Assembly: GCA_021805405.1 (NCBI GenBank)
Contig: JAJZFK010000061.1
Location: forward strand, 1 to 12,142
Origin: a bacterium
GTDB lineage: Bacteria; Armatimonadota; Chthonomonadetes; Chthonomonadales; Chthonomonadaceae
Length of the DNA: 12,142 bases
Reading direction: 5' to 3'
Made by a program: the position numbers and the translations under genes. The notes below the pieces were generated by a model, which saw only the letters and a list, made by a program, of their open reading frames with translations, searched no databases and was not told where the DNA came from. How positions within the stretch are numbered: the stretch's first letter is position 1; every line of letters starts with the position of its first letter. Below, piece after piece: positions 1 through 6,232 of this stretch.

Positions 1-253
1 CCCCACGCGTTTAATCTGCTTATTTAAAGACATCCAAAAATGACCCCTTCCAAATGAATTGCCGTAAACGCGGCACCCTGGGGGGATCTGCCGACGTTGT
101 ATTCTACCCGATTGTTGTTTATGAAGAAACCCGCAACGACAGGACTAACGCAACCCCGGTCAAGAAGTAGCTGTATAGTCGACGGAGTCAATCTATGGAG
201 GCAGGACTACAACTACCTCTCCTAGAATATGTACTTACTAACACCTAAAGAAG
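1..253. other. Left-edge stretch with no convincing gene
   Basis: I find no supported gene here. Plus-strand frames open at the left edge close quickly, with stops at 12-14, 25-27 and 41-43, so only a few terminal codons of an upstream gene could be present. The longest plus-strand reading frame, ATG 54 to TAG 170 (38 codons), has no Shine-Dalgarno sequence and resembles nothing I recognise. A small GCCG/CGGC hairpin near 61-74 has no T-tract. A TAGAAT box at 223-228 is a possible -10 element for the permease at 254, but no good -35 box accompanies it. The ATPase partner expected for the permease is not here. Confidence 0.5.
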
Positions 254-1162
254 ATGGTTGGTTCGCATTTCATGGCCATATTTACCATTGCTGGATTAAC
301 AATTCGCGAAGCAGCCCGCCGCCGAACCTTGCCTGGCATACTGTTGCTAGGTATGTTGGTACTAGGAATGTCGCTCCTCCTGTATGTTATAAGACGCCAC
401 ATGGAGCATCTTGTAGCCATTGGAGTGCAACCAGAAACATGGATGAATTTGCAATTGCCATTCGCACAGAGTGCCATCATGTCACTCTGCCTATCGTGCA
501 TAAAGGCATTAGGCGCGATCGTTGGTGCACTCGTAGCAGGCGGATCAATTTCGAGTGAAATCGATCGCGGAGTGTTGGCGTCTGTAGTTCCTCGCCCTAT
601 ACCACGAAGTGCGATAGTGTTAGGAAAGTGGCTGGGTAACATTACCATAGCCACGGGCGCATCATTAATTTGGTCCGCTATCTTGTTTGCCTCAATGACA
701 GTGCAGCTCAATTCTTGCCAGTGGTCATTACTCATTGCAGGTATTGCACTTGCTGTATACCCGGTATTAACTTGCTCACTTGCACTTATGCTTTCCACCG
801 TTGCTCCAAGACTGCTGGGAGCACTTATAACGTTGGAAGTTTGCGCCATTTCATGGTTTGACGGAATTTTGAGCTGGCTCGGTTCGATGTACAGTGTTCC
901 GTTGTTGCATAAGCTTGCGATCCTGTGTGGACTACTTCTTCCGCAGGGTTACGTTGGCTACTGGGTAGACTCCGCGGTTCGTCGCGAGATAATCCTGCCG
1001 GACGACGGCCCTAGAAGTGGCTGGAAGTCGCCGCAGTATCTCAACCACATTGGATCTCGTCTGTTCGACACTACACATTTAGACGCGCTCTACGTCACCT
1101 TGTACATAACGACCGCGTTGGCACTGGCTGTGGTGCTATTTAACCGAAGAGATATTAACTAA
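254..1162 (+). CDS. ABC-2 type transporter permease
   Basis: This is an integral membrane subunit of an ABC exporter, which would pair with a separate ATPase and export an unknown substrate. The 302-residue protein begins with a short cytoplasmic segment (LTIREAARRR, residues 15-24) typical of ABC-2 permeases. It then has about six or seven hydrophobic segments, near residues 27-46, 71-98, 123-149, 156-182, 185-205, 215-232 and 277-296. The cytoplasmic segment at about 99-127, with Glu, GVL, P-R-P and L-G-K, matches the conserved loop that follows the second membrane span in this superfamily. Neither start is clearly marked: ATG 254 has AAGAAG directly abutting it. ATG 272 would give the more family-like beginning MAIFTIAGLTIREA and may be the true start. 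No ATPase gene is visible, so it must lie left of the window or elsewhere. Its stop overlaps the convergent trpE stop by 4 bp. The substrate cannot be inferred. Confidence 0.85.
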   Translation: MVGSHFMAIFTIAGLTIREAARRRTLPGILLLGMLVLGMSLLLYVIRRHMEHLVAIGVQPETWMNLQLPFAQSAIMSLCLSCIKALGAIVGALVAGGSISSEIDRGVLASVVPRPIPRSAIVLGKWLGNITIATGASLIWSAILFASMTVQLNSCQWSLLIAGIALAVYPVLTCSLALMLSTVAPRLLGALITLEVCAISWFDGILSWLGSMYSVPLLHKLAILCGLLLPQGYVGYWVDSAVRREIILPDDGPRSGWKSPQYLNHIGSRLFDTTHLDALYVTLYITTALALAVVLFNRRDIN

Positions 1163-2655
1163 TCCAGCCCCTCTTCTGCACGCTGAATTGCTGCAATAAG
1201 CGCTCCCGCCTTGTTCATACACTCTTGATACTCTTTTGCCGGTACAGAATCGGCTACCAAACCACCGCCAGATTGAAGGTACGCTACCTGTCCATCAACA
1301 AGCATGGTACGAATAGTGATAGCCATATCCATATCTCCGTTGAACCCGAAATAGCCAATAGCTCCTGCATAAAATCCTCGGCGCAAAGTTTCTTGTTCTT
1401 CTATAATTTGCATTGCGCGTACCTTGGGAGCACCAGACACTGTGCCTGCGGGGAAACTTGCTCGCAGTACATCGTACATGTCACGACCTTCTGCAAGCCT
1501 ACCAGTTACGTCACTTACGATATGCATGATGTGTGAGTACTTTTCAACAACCATAAGCTCGTTAACCTTTACCGTGCCAAAGTGCGATACCCGCCCCACA
1601 TCATTGCGCCCCAGGTCAACCAACATAATATGCTCCGCGCGCTCCTTTTCATTGGTGAGAAGCTCACGTTCATTGCGTTCATCGTCCTCAGGAGTTTCAC
1701 CTCGTGGAGCCGAACCAGCAATTGGTCTTAATCTTACTGTACCTGATGTGACAGTGACGAGAATTTCTGGCGACGAGCCGATCAGCTTCCTGTTGCCAAG
1801 ATCCAGGAAAAACATGTAGGGAGAAGGGTTAACGGAACGAAGTGCGCGGTAAATATCAAACGGGGGTGCGGAGAAGGCAACCTTAAATCGTTGAGACAAT
1901 ACTATTTGGAACGCATCCCCGGCAGCTATGTACTCCTTGCACCGTTCAACTGCAGCCTCATACTGGTCGCGGTGCGATAGATGCTCCACCTGCACCTTGG
2001 CAGTTTGTTGCACTGTAGGTGCTTTCCTGACTTCTGACGGGACAGTCTTCAGACTCTTCTCGAGTGCCTGTAGCTTGTCAACAGCATGCTGGTAGGCAAT
2101 ATCAGGATTGCCATCAACCAGTGCATTACAAAGAAGAATAAGCTTATGGCGCACGTGGTCGAAAATCACAAGAGTATCAGTGAAAAAGAAACAGGCGTCA
2201 TCCGCCTGTAGTGGATCCTCGTTTGTATCGGGTAGATCTTCAAAAAACCGAACTACGTCGTAGCTAAAAAAGCCCACCGCTCCGCCACAGAAACGTGGAA
2301 GACCAGGCCGTGACACATAGTTGTACTGCATCATCATGTTTTTAATGAGCAGTAAAGGATCTTCACCCTCTGGAATAGCGACCTGCTCTACAGCCCCGTT
2401 GCAATCAATGGTTGCACGCAAACCACGAGAGCGCAACACCTTCGAGGGATTTCGACCGAGAATGGAGTATCTTCCTACCCGTTCACCACCCTCAACACTC
2501 TCTAGCAAAAATGAGTAGCGCACATCACCTGAAGCAACTAGACGCTCATAGGCCGATACAGGAGTGAGTTTATCTGCCAGGATCTCACGTGTTACAGGTA
2601 TAAGGTTACCAATTGCACTAAGCGTGCGAAACGAAGTTATATCGGGGCTGTACAT
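1159..2655 (-). CDS. trpE: Anthranilate synthase component I
   Basis: TrpE converts chorismate plus ammonia, the latter supplied by the TrpG glutaminase, to anthranilate, the first committed step of tryptophan synthesis in the cytoplasm. The 498-residue protein has the usual family length. Visible motifs include LLES at 50-53 and NPSPYM at 276-281, both part of the tryptophan feedback site. Others are RPIAGSAPRG at 310-319, DLGRNDVGRV at 347-356, GTVSGAPKVRAMQII at 404-418 and QSGGGLVADSVPAKEYQE at 461-478. The feedback motifs favour TrpE over PabB. I chose ATG 2655 because the protein then opens in register with TrpE relatives (MYSPDITSF...GNLIPVTREI), with GAGAA 10 nt upstream. An in-frame ATG at 2679 would add eight residues, but it directly abuts a possible -10 box (TACACT, 2680-2685). 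No trpG or other trp gene is adjacent, and no leader peptide with tandem Trp codons is visible, so allosteric control looks more likely than classical attenuation. Confidence 0.96.
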   Translation of the reverse strand: MYSPDITSFRTLSAIGNLIPVTREILADKLTPVSAYERLVASGDVRYSFLLESVEGGERVGRYSILGRNPSKVLRSRGLRATIDCNGAVEQVAIPEGEDPLLLIKNMMMQYNYVSRPGLPRFCGGAVGFFSYDVVRFFEDLPDTNEDPLQADDACFFFTDTLVIFDHVRHKLILLCNALVDGNPDIAYQHAVDKLQALEKSLKTVPSEVRKAPTVQQTAKVQVEHLSHRDQYEAAVERCKEYIAAGDAFQIVLSQRFKVAFSAPPFDIYRALRSVNPSPYMFFLDLGNRKLIGSSPEILVTVTSGTVRLRPIAGSAPRGETPEDDERNERELLTNEKERAEHIMLVDLGRNDVGRVSHFGTVKVNELMVVEKYSHIMHIVSDVTGRLAEGRDMYDVLRASFPAGTVSGAPKVRAMQIIEEQETLRRGFYAGAIGYFGFNGDMDMAITIRTMLVDGQVAYLQSGGGLVADSVPAKEYQECMNKAGALIAAIQRAEEGLD

Positions 2656-2679
2656 AGTTGAAAGATTCTCGCACGACAT

Positions 2680-2685
2680 AGTGTA
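2680..2685 (-). promoter_or_regulatory. Possible -10 box for trpE
   Basis: The minus strand reads TACACT immediately upstream of the ATG at 2679. The same hexamer occurs just upstream of lipB. Transcription from it would begin near 2672, leaving a leader of about 17 nt before the preferred start at 2655 and excluding the ATG at 2679. No convincing -35 element is present, so this is tentative. Confidence 0.3.
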
Positions 2686-2696
2686 TTTTCACTTGA

Positions 2697-2742
2697 AACA
2701 CAAATGTCGGAACCGACGTGTATCACCACGCCGGTTCCGACA
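2697..2742 (-). terminator. Rho-independent terminator of the porin gene
   Basis: An inverted repeat has arms at 2705-2720 and 2727-2742 around a 6-nt loop. Read as minus-strand RNA, all 16 positions pair, one of them as a G-U wobble. Read as plus-strand RNA, that position becomes an A-C mismatch. The minus-strand RNA then continues UUUGUGUUU. Both points indicate that it acts on transcripts from the porin, whose stop codon is at 2770-2772. Because it sits between the porin and trpE, trpE probably needs its own promoter or depends on read-through. Confidence 0.85.
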
Positions 2743-2769
2743 AGTACCATCATCAATCCCAGGTTGAGC

Positions 2770-4653
2770 CTAGAATTTAACGGAGACCTGTGACGTCAGC
2801 ACGTTAGCATTGCTGCTGGTTGTACCGAAGCCGCTGGTGGAGCTATTCGCGATGATCTGGTAGGCCAATCCAAGCGAGGTATTGCCACCCAGTGTGTAAT
2901 TAGCACCAATGGTGATGTACTGCTCAACTGGATGAGCACGATGGCCAGTTGCAGAAACGCTACCGGACAGGTTGTAGAACGCACCCTCATAGTTTGCCAT
3001 CAACGAAAGCTTGTTGTTGAACGCATAACTTAAAGTTGCGTTGGCATCTGCTACTGAGCTACCGATGGTGAAACCCTCACCAAATCCGTAAACGCGGTTG
3101 CGAGCGCCACCGTAGTACGCACCACCTATTTCAACGCCAAGCTTATGGAACAGCTTGAAGGAGACGTTGGCATATGGGCCTTCGATGTTAGTTGGATTGT
3201 ACCAGTTGCCAATGTGACCCCAGTAACCTGCCGAATAGAAGCGCGGATCGATATACTTGTATCCAAGGTTAGCATGAACACTACCAAGCTTTGCCGCGGC
3301 GTTTAACGTGTAAGCGTTATTGTCGTCATTGGAAAGACCAGGTGCACCGTTGCTAATCGACTTCTGGGTTACCGTTTTTGCAACTTCACCAGAAATTACG
3401 ACTGGCCCAATTTTGTGAGCCTTGAAGTTCACGCCATATTCCACCACGTTGTTGAACGCGGCAGTAGCCGAAGCGTTGCTACCCAGGTCGATGGCAGAAA
3501 GTCCAATGTCAACGATCTTACCGATCGGAACATTGATTTCAGTTCCTAGGCTCTGAGTTGCTGCCATTTGGCCCTGACCGTAAACTCCCACTGGCTTCAT
3601 TGGCGACGTACTTCGAGGGCCAGCAAGCGCACCAACCAGCGGCTGGTTTAACAGCAGACCACTTGAGGTCGTCGTGGTTGTCTGGTAGCTACCAGCAAAC
3701 ACATCCATTCGAGCGCTGCCAAACTTGTGAGAATAGTTGAAGCCATCCTCAATCCACTGGCCATTGTTATACCAGGGGATGTTGAAGTACGCATCTGCAT
3801 ATGGGCGCTGATAAGTTAATGGGGAGCCCTTGTGGCCGAAACGTCCAAGAGTGAGCTCGCCACCAGCAACAGGAGCTGTAATGCCACCTGTGTACAGAGT
3901 ACCGATTTCCTTCTCACCGCTAGGACTGGAAGCGCCTACACCGCTGCCCAGTGTAGCAGGGCCATTCGCAGCATAGCTGAGGTAGTTGCTAAGCACAGCT
4001 TCGCCCCAAGCCTTAATGCCACCTTTGAGGTGAGCAGAAACCATCAGGTGGAAGTCGTGAACTACATTCACGCTGTTGGTAAACGACGAAGCACCGGGTC
4101 GAAGCGATCCGCTCGCGTCAACGAACGCACCACGGGAGTCGTCGCTACGCATGCCGATGAACATGCCGCCAGAAATCTTCGGCATGTTTTTGACTTTAGT
4201 TTCCAACGCATGCAGCCGTGATGCAAGGTTGTCCAGACGATTCTGGATCTCTTTAACGTTAGCGCCAAGGGATGCAAGATCGGTCTTGAATTCGTTGGTC
4301 AGTCCCTGAAGCTCAGTAACTTCCTCGGGTGTCATGCCAGCAGGACCCTGTGGGCCAGCCGGACCTTCCGGACCAGCAGGACCTTCGGGGCCAGCAGTGC
4401 CAGCTGGAAGGTTCTTCAGCATGCGGTCAAGTGCAACAGCAAATTCGTAGCGGGTGAGGGTTCGCTTGCCGAGGAAATATCCATCGGGATATCCTTGCAA
4501 TACGCCCTTCTGCTGCAGGTCGGTAACAGCCTGGTATGCCCAGTGATCTGTTGGAACGTCCTTAAAGGGATTGTCCTGTGCCCTTGAAGGTGTCGCCCAC
4601 GCCACAGCGAGAAGAGATAGTGCTGCCCCTAGGTAGGGCATATACTTCTTCAT
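2770..4653 (-). CDS. SLH-domain outer-membrane porin with collagen-like tract
   Basis: This is probably an outer-membrane beta-barrel channel tethered to the cell wall. In order, the 627-residue protein shows a signal peptide (about 1-26; Lys-Lys start, hydrophobic core, likely cleavage after SRA). An SLH domain follows at about 29-80, with FKDVPTDHWAY, a QGYPDGYF motif and LTRYEFAVAL. Seven Gly-X-Y triplets occupy 85-106 and a probable coiled coil about 107-157. A long Gly/Ser/aromatic region of alternating polar and hydrophobic residues runs to the C-terminal Val-Lys-Phe. A terminal Phe is typical of barrels inserted by the BAM complex. SLH-coiled-coil-barrel proteins such as OmpM and SlpA bind the peptidoglycan layer or its pyruvylated polymer. 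The collagen-like tract between SLH domain and coiled coil is the unusual part. A GGGAG Shine-Dalgarno sequence lies 10 nt before the ATG. The gene has its own terminator and is probably monocistronic. Substrate specificity cannot be read from the sequence. Confidence 0.9.
   Translation of the reverse strand: MKKYMPYLGAALSLLAVAWATPSRAQDNPFKDVPTDHWAYQAVTDLQQKGVLQGYPDGYFLGKRTLTRYEFAVALDRMLKNLPAGTAGPEGPAGPEGPAGPQGPAGMTPEEVTELQGLTNEFKTDLASLGANVKEIQNRLDNLASRLHALETKVKNMPKISGGMFIGMRSDDSRGAFVDASGSLRPGASSFTNSVNVVHDFHLMVSAHLKGGIKAWGEAVLSNYLSYAANGPATLGSGVGASSPSGEKEIGTLYTGGITAPVAGGELTLGRFGHKGSPLTYQRPYADAYFNIPWYNNGQWIEDGFNYSHKFGSARMDVFAGSYQTTTTTSSGLLLNQPLVGALAGPRSTSPMKPVGVYGQGQMAATQSLGTEINVPIGKIVDIGLSAIDLGSNASATAAFNNVVEYGVNFKAHKIGPVVISGEVAKTVTQKSISNGAPGLSNDDNNAYTLNAAAKLGSVHANLGYKYIDPRFYSAGYWGHIGNWYNPTNIEGPYANVSFKLFHKLGVEIGGAYYGGARNRVYGFGEGFTIGSSVADANATLSYAFNNKLSLMANYEGAFYNLSGSVSATGHRAHPVEQYITIGANYTLGGNTSLGLAYQIIANSSTSGFGTTSSNANVLTSQVSVKF
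4336..4401 (-). repeat. Collagen-like Gly-X-Y tract within the porin
   Basis: Codons 85-106 of the porin encode glycine at every third position from 85 to 106. The triplets are GTA, GPE, GPA, GPE, GPA, GPQ and GPA. The GPE-GPA unit is repeated at DNA level with small differences, so the copy number could vary by slippage. Seven triplets are few for a stable triple helix unless the flanking coiled coil trimerises. Confidence 0.85.
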
Positions 4654-4680
4654 AATTCTCTAACTCCCATGTATTTTGGT

Positions 4681-4705
4681 CACCCACAAATTTGAAATGT
4701 GGGTG
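4681..4705 (-). promoter_or_regulatory. Hairpin in the porin 5' leader
   Basis: CACCCACA at 4681-4688 and TGTGGGTG at 4698-4705 form a perfect 8-bp stem with a 9-nt loop. The hairpin is 28-52 nt upstream of the porin ATG and ahead of its Shine-Dalgarno sequence. No T-tract follows on the minus strand, so it does not look like a terminator. By analogy with leaders of other abundant outer-membrane protein mRNAs, it might stabilise the message or bind a regulator; that is inference. Confidence 0.5.
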
Positions 4706-4858
4706 CCGGCAATGAACGGGTGCAGATAGCTATTGCGTCCGCTGCCAAGCCAGGACGTAGAATCCTGAAGTGTGGAGATCGAGAAGAGTATTCCTTGTAT
4801 CCATCTTCCCGAAACTACCGCAACTTCGCGGGTTCGCCTTACTGGAGAAACAGCTTAA

Positions 4859-4885
4859 AATATAGCAAATCACACTCATTCACAA
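4859..4885 (-). promoter_or_regulatory. Possible porin promoter
   Basis: On the minus strand, TTGTGA (4880-4885) and TATATT (4859-4864) are separated by 15 bp. The hexamers match the sigma-70 consensus at 4/6 and 5/6 positions, but the spacing is short. Transcription from here would give the porin a leader of about 200 nt that contains the hairpin at 4681-4705. Confidence 0.3.
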
Positions 4886-4933
4886 TGTTAACGAACGGTC
4901 TATCGTAACACATCGGTTATATAACGTGCCATC

Positions 4934-4953
4934 AATGTGAATAGTTCCACATT
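4934..4953. repeat. Imperfect 20-bp palindrome, possible operator
   Basis: AATGTG at 4934-4939 and CACATT at 4948-4953 form an inverted repeat with an 8-bp centre. It lies about 50-70 bp upstream of the candidate porin -35 box, a position suitable for an activator. No regulator gene is nearby, so this is only a candidate. Confidence 0.3.
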
Positions 4954-4960
4954 AAATGCC

Positions 4961-4990
4961 AAAAAATATCCTGATGGTTGTAACAGGATA
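4961..4990 (-). terminator. Orphan Rho-independent terminator, minus strand
   Basis: TATCCTG (4967-4973) and CAGGATA (4984-4990) form a perfect 7-bp stem with a 10-nt loop. On the minus strand the stem is followed at once by six T residues (4961-4966). The plus strand has no T-tract, so polarity is clear. The nearest upstream minus-strand gene (57-residue protein, stop at 5143) already has a terminator at 5093-5133. This second one may be a back-up, the end of a short RNA starting in 4991-5092, or an attenuator about 310 nt upstream of the porin. Confidence 0.65.
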
Positions 4991-5084
4991 GCACAAGGGA
5001 CTAGCGTGCGTCAACATTAACTGGCAAAACGGAGAATTTTAGCGACTGAAGAGGCGAATAAGGAGAATTAGCAGATCAAGTAAG

Positions 5085-5133
5085 AATATTTAAGGGCGGA
5101 CTGCATTCAAAATCAAATGATGCGGCCCGCCCT
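5085..5133 (-). terminator. Rho-independent terminator after the 57-residue protein
   Basis: Arms at 5093-5106 and 5120-5133 form a GC-rich 14-bp stem with one mismatch and one G-U pair around a 13-nt loop. On the minus strand it is followed by the T-rich run TTAAATATTCTT. It begins about 10 nt after the stop codon at 5143-5145, so it most likely ends that small gene. Confidence 0.8.
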
Positions 5134-5142
5134 AGCGTACAA

Positions 5143-5316
5143 TTAGGCTGCAATACCGGCAGAAGCACAGCACTTTCGGAACATCTGAGTTTTACCGGAT
5201 GCAGTCAGAACTCGAACAACCTCCGGTTTTCGACCGCAAAATCGGCATGTAGATTGCTCAAGTTTTGCAGCGGCACGAGCCGTAACGTTCGTTTTGGATG
5301 TATCTTTTTTTGCCAT
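5143..5316 (-). CDS. Small basic four-cysteine protein, possible zinc ribbon
   Basis: I do not recognise this family. The 57-residue product starts MAKK, is rich in Lys and Arg, and carries CRFC at 24-27 and a CC pair at 49-50. That is a CxxC-(21)-CC arrangement that could bind one zinc ion. Size, charge and the MAKK start recall small ribosome-associated or nucleic-acid-binding proteins, but no specific ribosomal protein matches. The start is well supported: AAGGAG lies 8 nt before ATG 5316. An in-frame ATG at 5352 would place this Shine-Dalgarno sequence inside the gene and is rejected. A perfect TATAAT lies upstream at 5367-5372 and a terminator just downstream, so the gene is probably transcribed alone and well. 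No hydrophobic segment or signal peptide is present, so it should be cytosolic. Confidence 0.75.
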   Translation of the reverse strand: MAKKDTSKTNVTARAAAKLEQSTCRFCGRKPEVVRVLTASGKTQMFRKCCASAGIAA

Positions 5317-5366
5317 AATGACGTCTCCTTGATTTGCAATGCGCCTAGGCACATTACGACGACTAC

Positions 5367-5372
5367 ATTATA
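5367..5372 (-). promoter_or_regulatory. -10 box of the 57-residue protein gene
   Basis: The minus strand reads a consensus TATAAT here, about 50 bp upstream of ATG 5316. The best hexamer 17 bp further upstream (CGAACA) matches a -35 box at only 3 of 6 positions. The expected leader is about 44 nt and includes the AAGGAG ribosome binding site. Confidence 0.55.
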
Positions 5373-5483
5373 CCACGCCCCTGGTCGCCTGTTCGAGGAC
5401 GTGCCATCATCCACGCTGGTAAGAACCACAGATTAAGTTCATACAAGTAACCGAAACTTGGTGCAAACAGTGGTAAAGAATGT

Positions 5484-5489
5484 TACACT
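5484..5489 (+). promoter_or_regulatory. -10 box of lipB, implying a leaderless mRNA
   Basis: TACACT ends 6 nt before the lipB ATG at 5496, so a transcript from it would start at or next to the A of ATG. No Shine-Dalgarno sequence precedes that ATG, which fits a leaderless start. A TTGGTG hexamer lies about 20 bp upstream of the box, longer than ideal spacing. Confidence 0.45.
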
Positions 5490-5495
5490 GATTCC

Positions 5496-6218
5496 ATGGC
5501 TAGCCGCAATCCAATGAGTAAAGAAATTCTGCTTATTGATGCAGGAGTTACAGGATACGCCGAGTGCCGCGACTTACAGACGTCGATCGCTCAACAGGTA
5601 ACGGCAGGTGGGCGCAATGACGCTTTGATTTTCACGGAACACACGCCCACTATAACCCTTGGCAGAACTGCGTCACTACTGAACCTGCTTGCAAGCCAGG
5701 AGGCGTTAGCTAACCTGGGCGTCGCAGTGGTTGAGTCGGATAGAGGGGGCGACATCACCTTCCATGGGCCCGGGCAGATCGTCGGATACCCAATTATCAA
5801 TCTGCGAAACGATCGCCATTCCTGTGACATACACAAATATTTGAGGCACTTGGAAGAAGTAATTATCCTTGGGATTCATCCCTTTGGCTTGCAAGCAGGG
5901 CGCGTTCCCGGACTAACCGGTGTTTGGATTGACAACACGCATCAGTCCACAAGAAAGATTGCGGCATTGGGACTTAAGGTTAGCAAGTGGGTCACTCAAC
6001 ATGGCTTTGCGCTGAACGTAAATACTGACATGGACTTCTTCAAGTTAATTATTCCATGCGGCATTTCGGATCATGGCGTTACCTCTATGTGCAGTGAACT
6101 AGGTGTGCAGGTTTCGATTGATGATGTTCGCGCCTCGCTCGTTAAATCCTTTCAACTAGTGTTTGGTTACGACACCGTAAAGATCGTGCATGCTGCGGAT
6201 CTCATGTCCGGTAAGTAA
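5496..6218 (+). CDS. lipB: Octanoyl-[acyl-carrier-protein]:protein N-octanoyltransferase
   Basis: LipB transfers octanoate from acyl-carrier protein to the lipoyl-domain lysine of enzymes such as pyruvate dehydrogenase and the glycine-cleavage H protein. LipA then inserts sulfur. It acts in the cytoplasm. The 240-residue protein has normal length and all key motifs. These are TLGR at 54-57, RGGDITFHGPGQIVGYP at 83-99, the catalytic-dyad lysine K154 in KIAALG, HGFALNV at 169-175 and the acyl-accepting cysteine C188 in IIPCGI. The start at 5496 has no Shine-Dalgarno sequence but lies 6 nt after TACACT, consistent with leaderless translation; ATG 5514 is an alternative. lipA is not adjacent. The gene converges on the epimerase gene with only 14 bp between stop codons and no terminator hairpin between them. 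Confidence 0.96.
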   Translation: MASRNPMSKEILLIDAGVTGYAECRDLQTSIAQQVTAGGRNDALIFTEHTPTITLGRTASLLNLLASQEALANLGVAVVESDRGGDITFHGPGQIVGYPIINLRNDRHSCDIHKYLRHLEEVIILGIHPFGLQAGRVPGLTGVWIDNTHQSTRKIAALGLKVSKWVTQHGFALNVNTDMDFFKLIIPCGISDHGVTSMCSELGVQVSIDDVRASLVKSFQLVFGYDTVKIVHAADLMSGK

Positions 6219-6232
6219 CCACCAGCGATCGC

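Larger units (their letters stand above)
4706..5092. other. Non-coding region upstream of the porin
   Basis: No credible protein gene is present between the porin leader and the terminator of the 57-residue protein. Reading frames here are short, lack ribosome binding sites and show no recognisable composition. The stretch holds a possible porin promoter (about 4859-4885), a perfect 10-bp palindrome GTTATATAAC, a 20-bp imperfect palindrome (4934-4953) and a minus-strand terminator (4961-4990). From 4991 to 5092 there is room for a small minus-strand RNA ending at that terminator. Otherwise I see nothing. Confidence 0.6.

Noticed and set aside
54..170. A 38-codon plus-strand frame near the left edge
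   Set aside because: It has no ribosome binding site, no recognisable similarity and is too short to support. It could be debris of an upstream gene, but nothing proves it.
238..849. A 203-codon minus-strand open frame overlapping the permease gene
   Set aside because: It lies antisense within a clearly recognisable membrane protein, has low-complexity composition and no ribosome binding site, and matches nothing known to me.
4916..4925. GTTATATAAC palindrome considered as an operator or promoter
   Set aside because: A 10-bp AT-rich palindrome is common by chance, and no suitably spaced -35 box goes with it on either strand.
4991..5012. A minus-strand 21-codon frame running through the orphan terminator, considered as a leader peptide
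   Set aside because: There is no Shine-Dalgarno sequence, no run of regulatory codons, and it would read through the hairpin rather than control it.
6225..6232. GCGATCGC, the cyanobacterial HIP1 octamer, between lipB and the epimerase
   Set aside because: I noticed only one copy. HIP1-bearing genomes have one every kilobase or so, so a lone copy is not evidence for a cyanobacterium.
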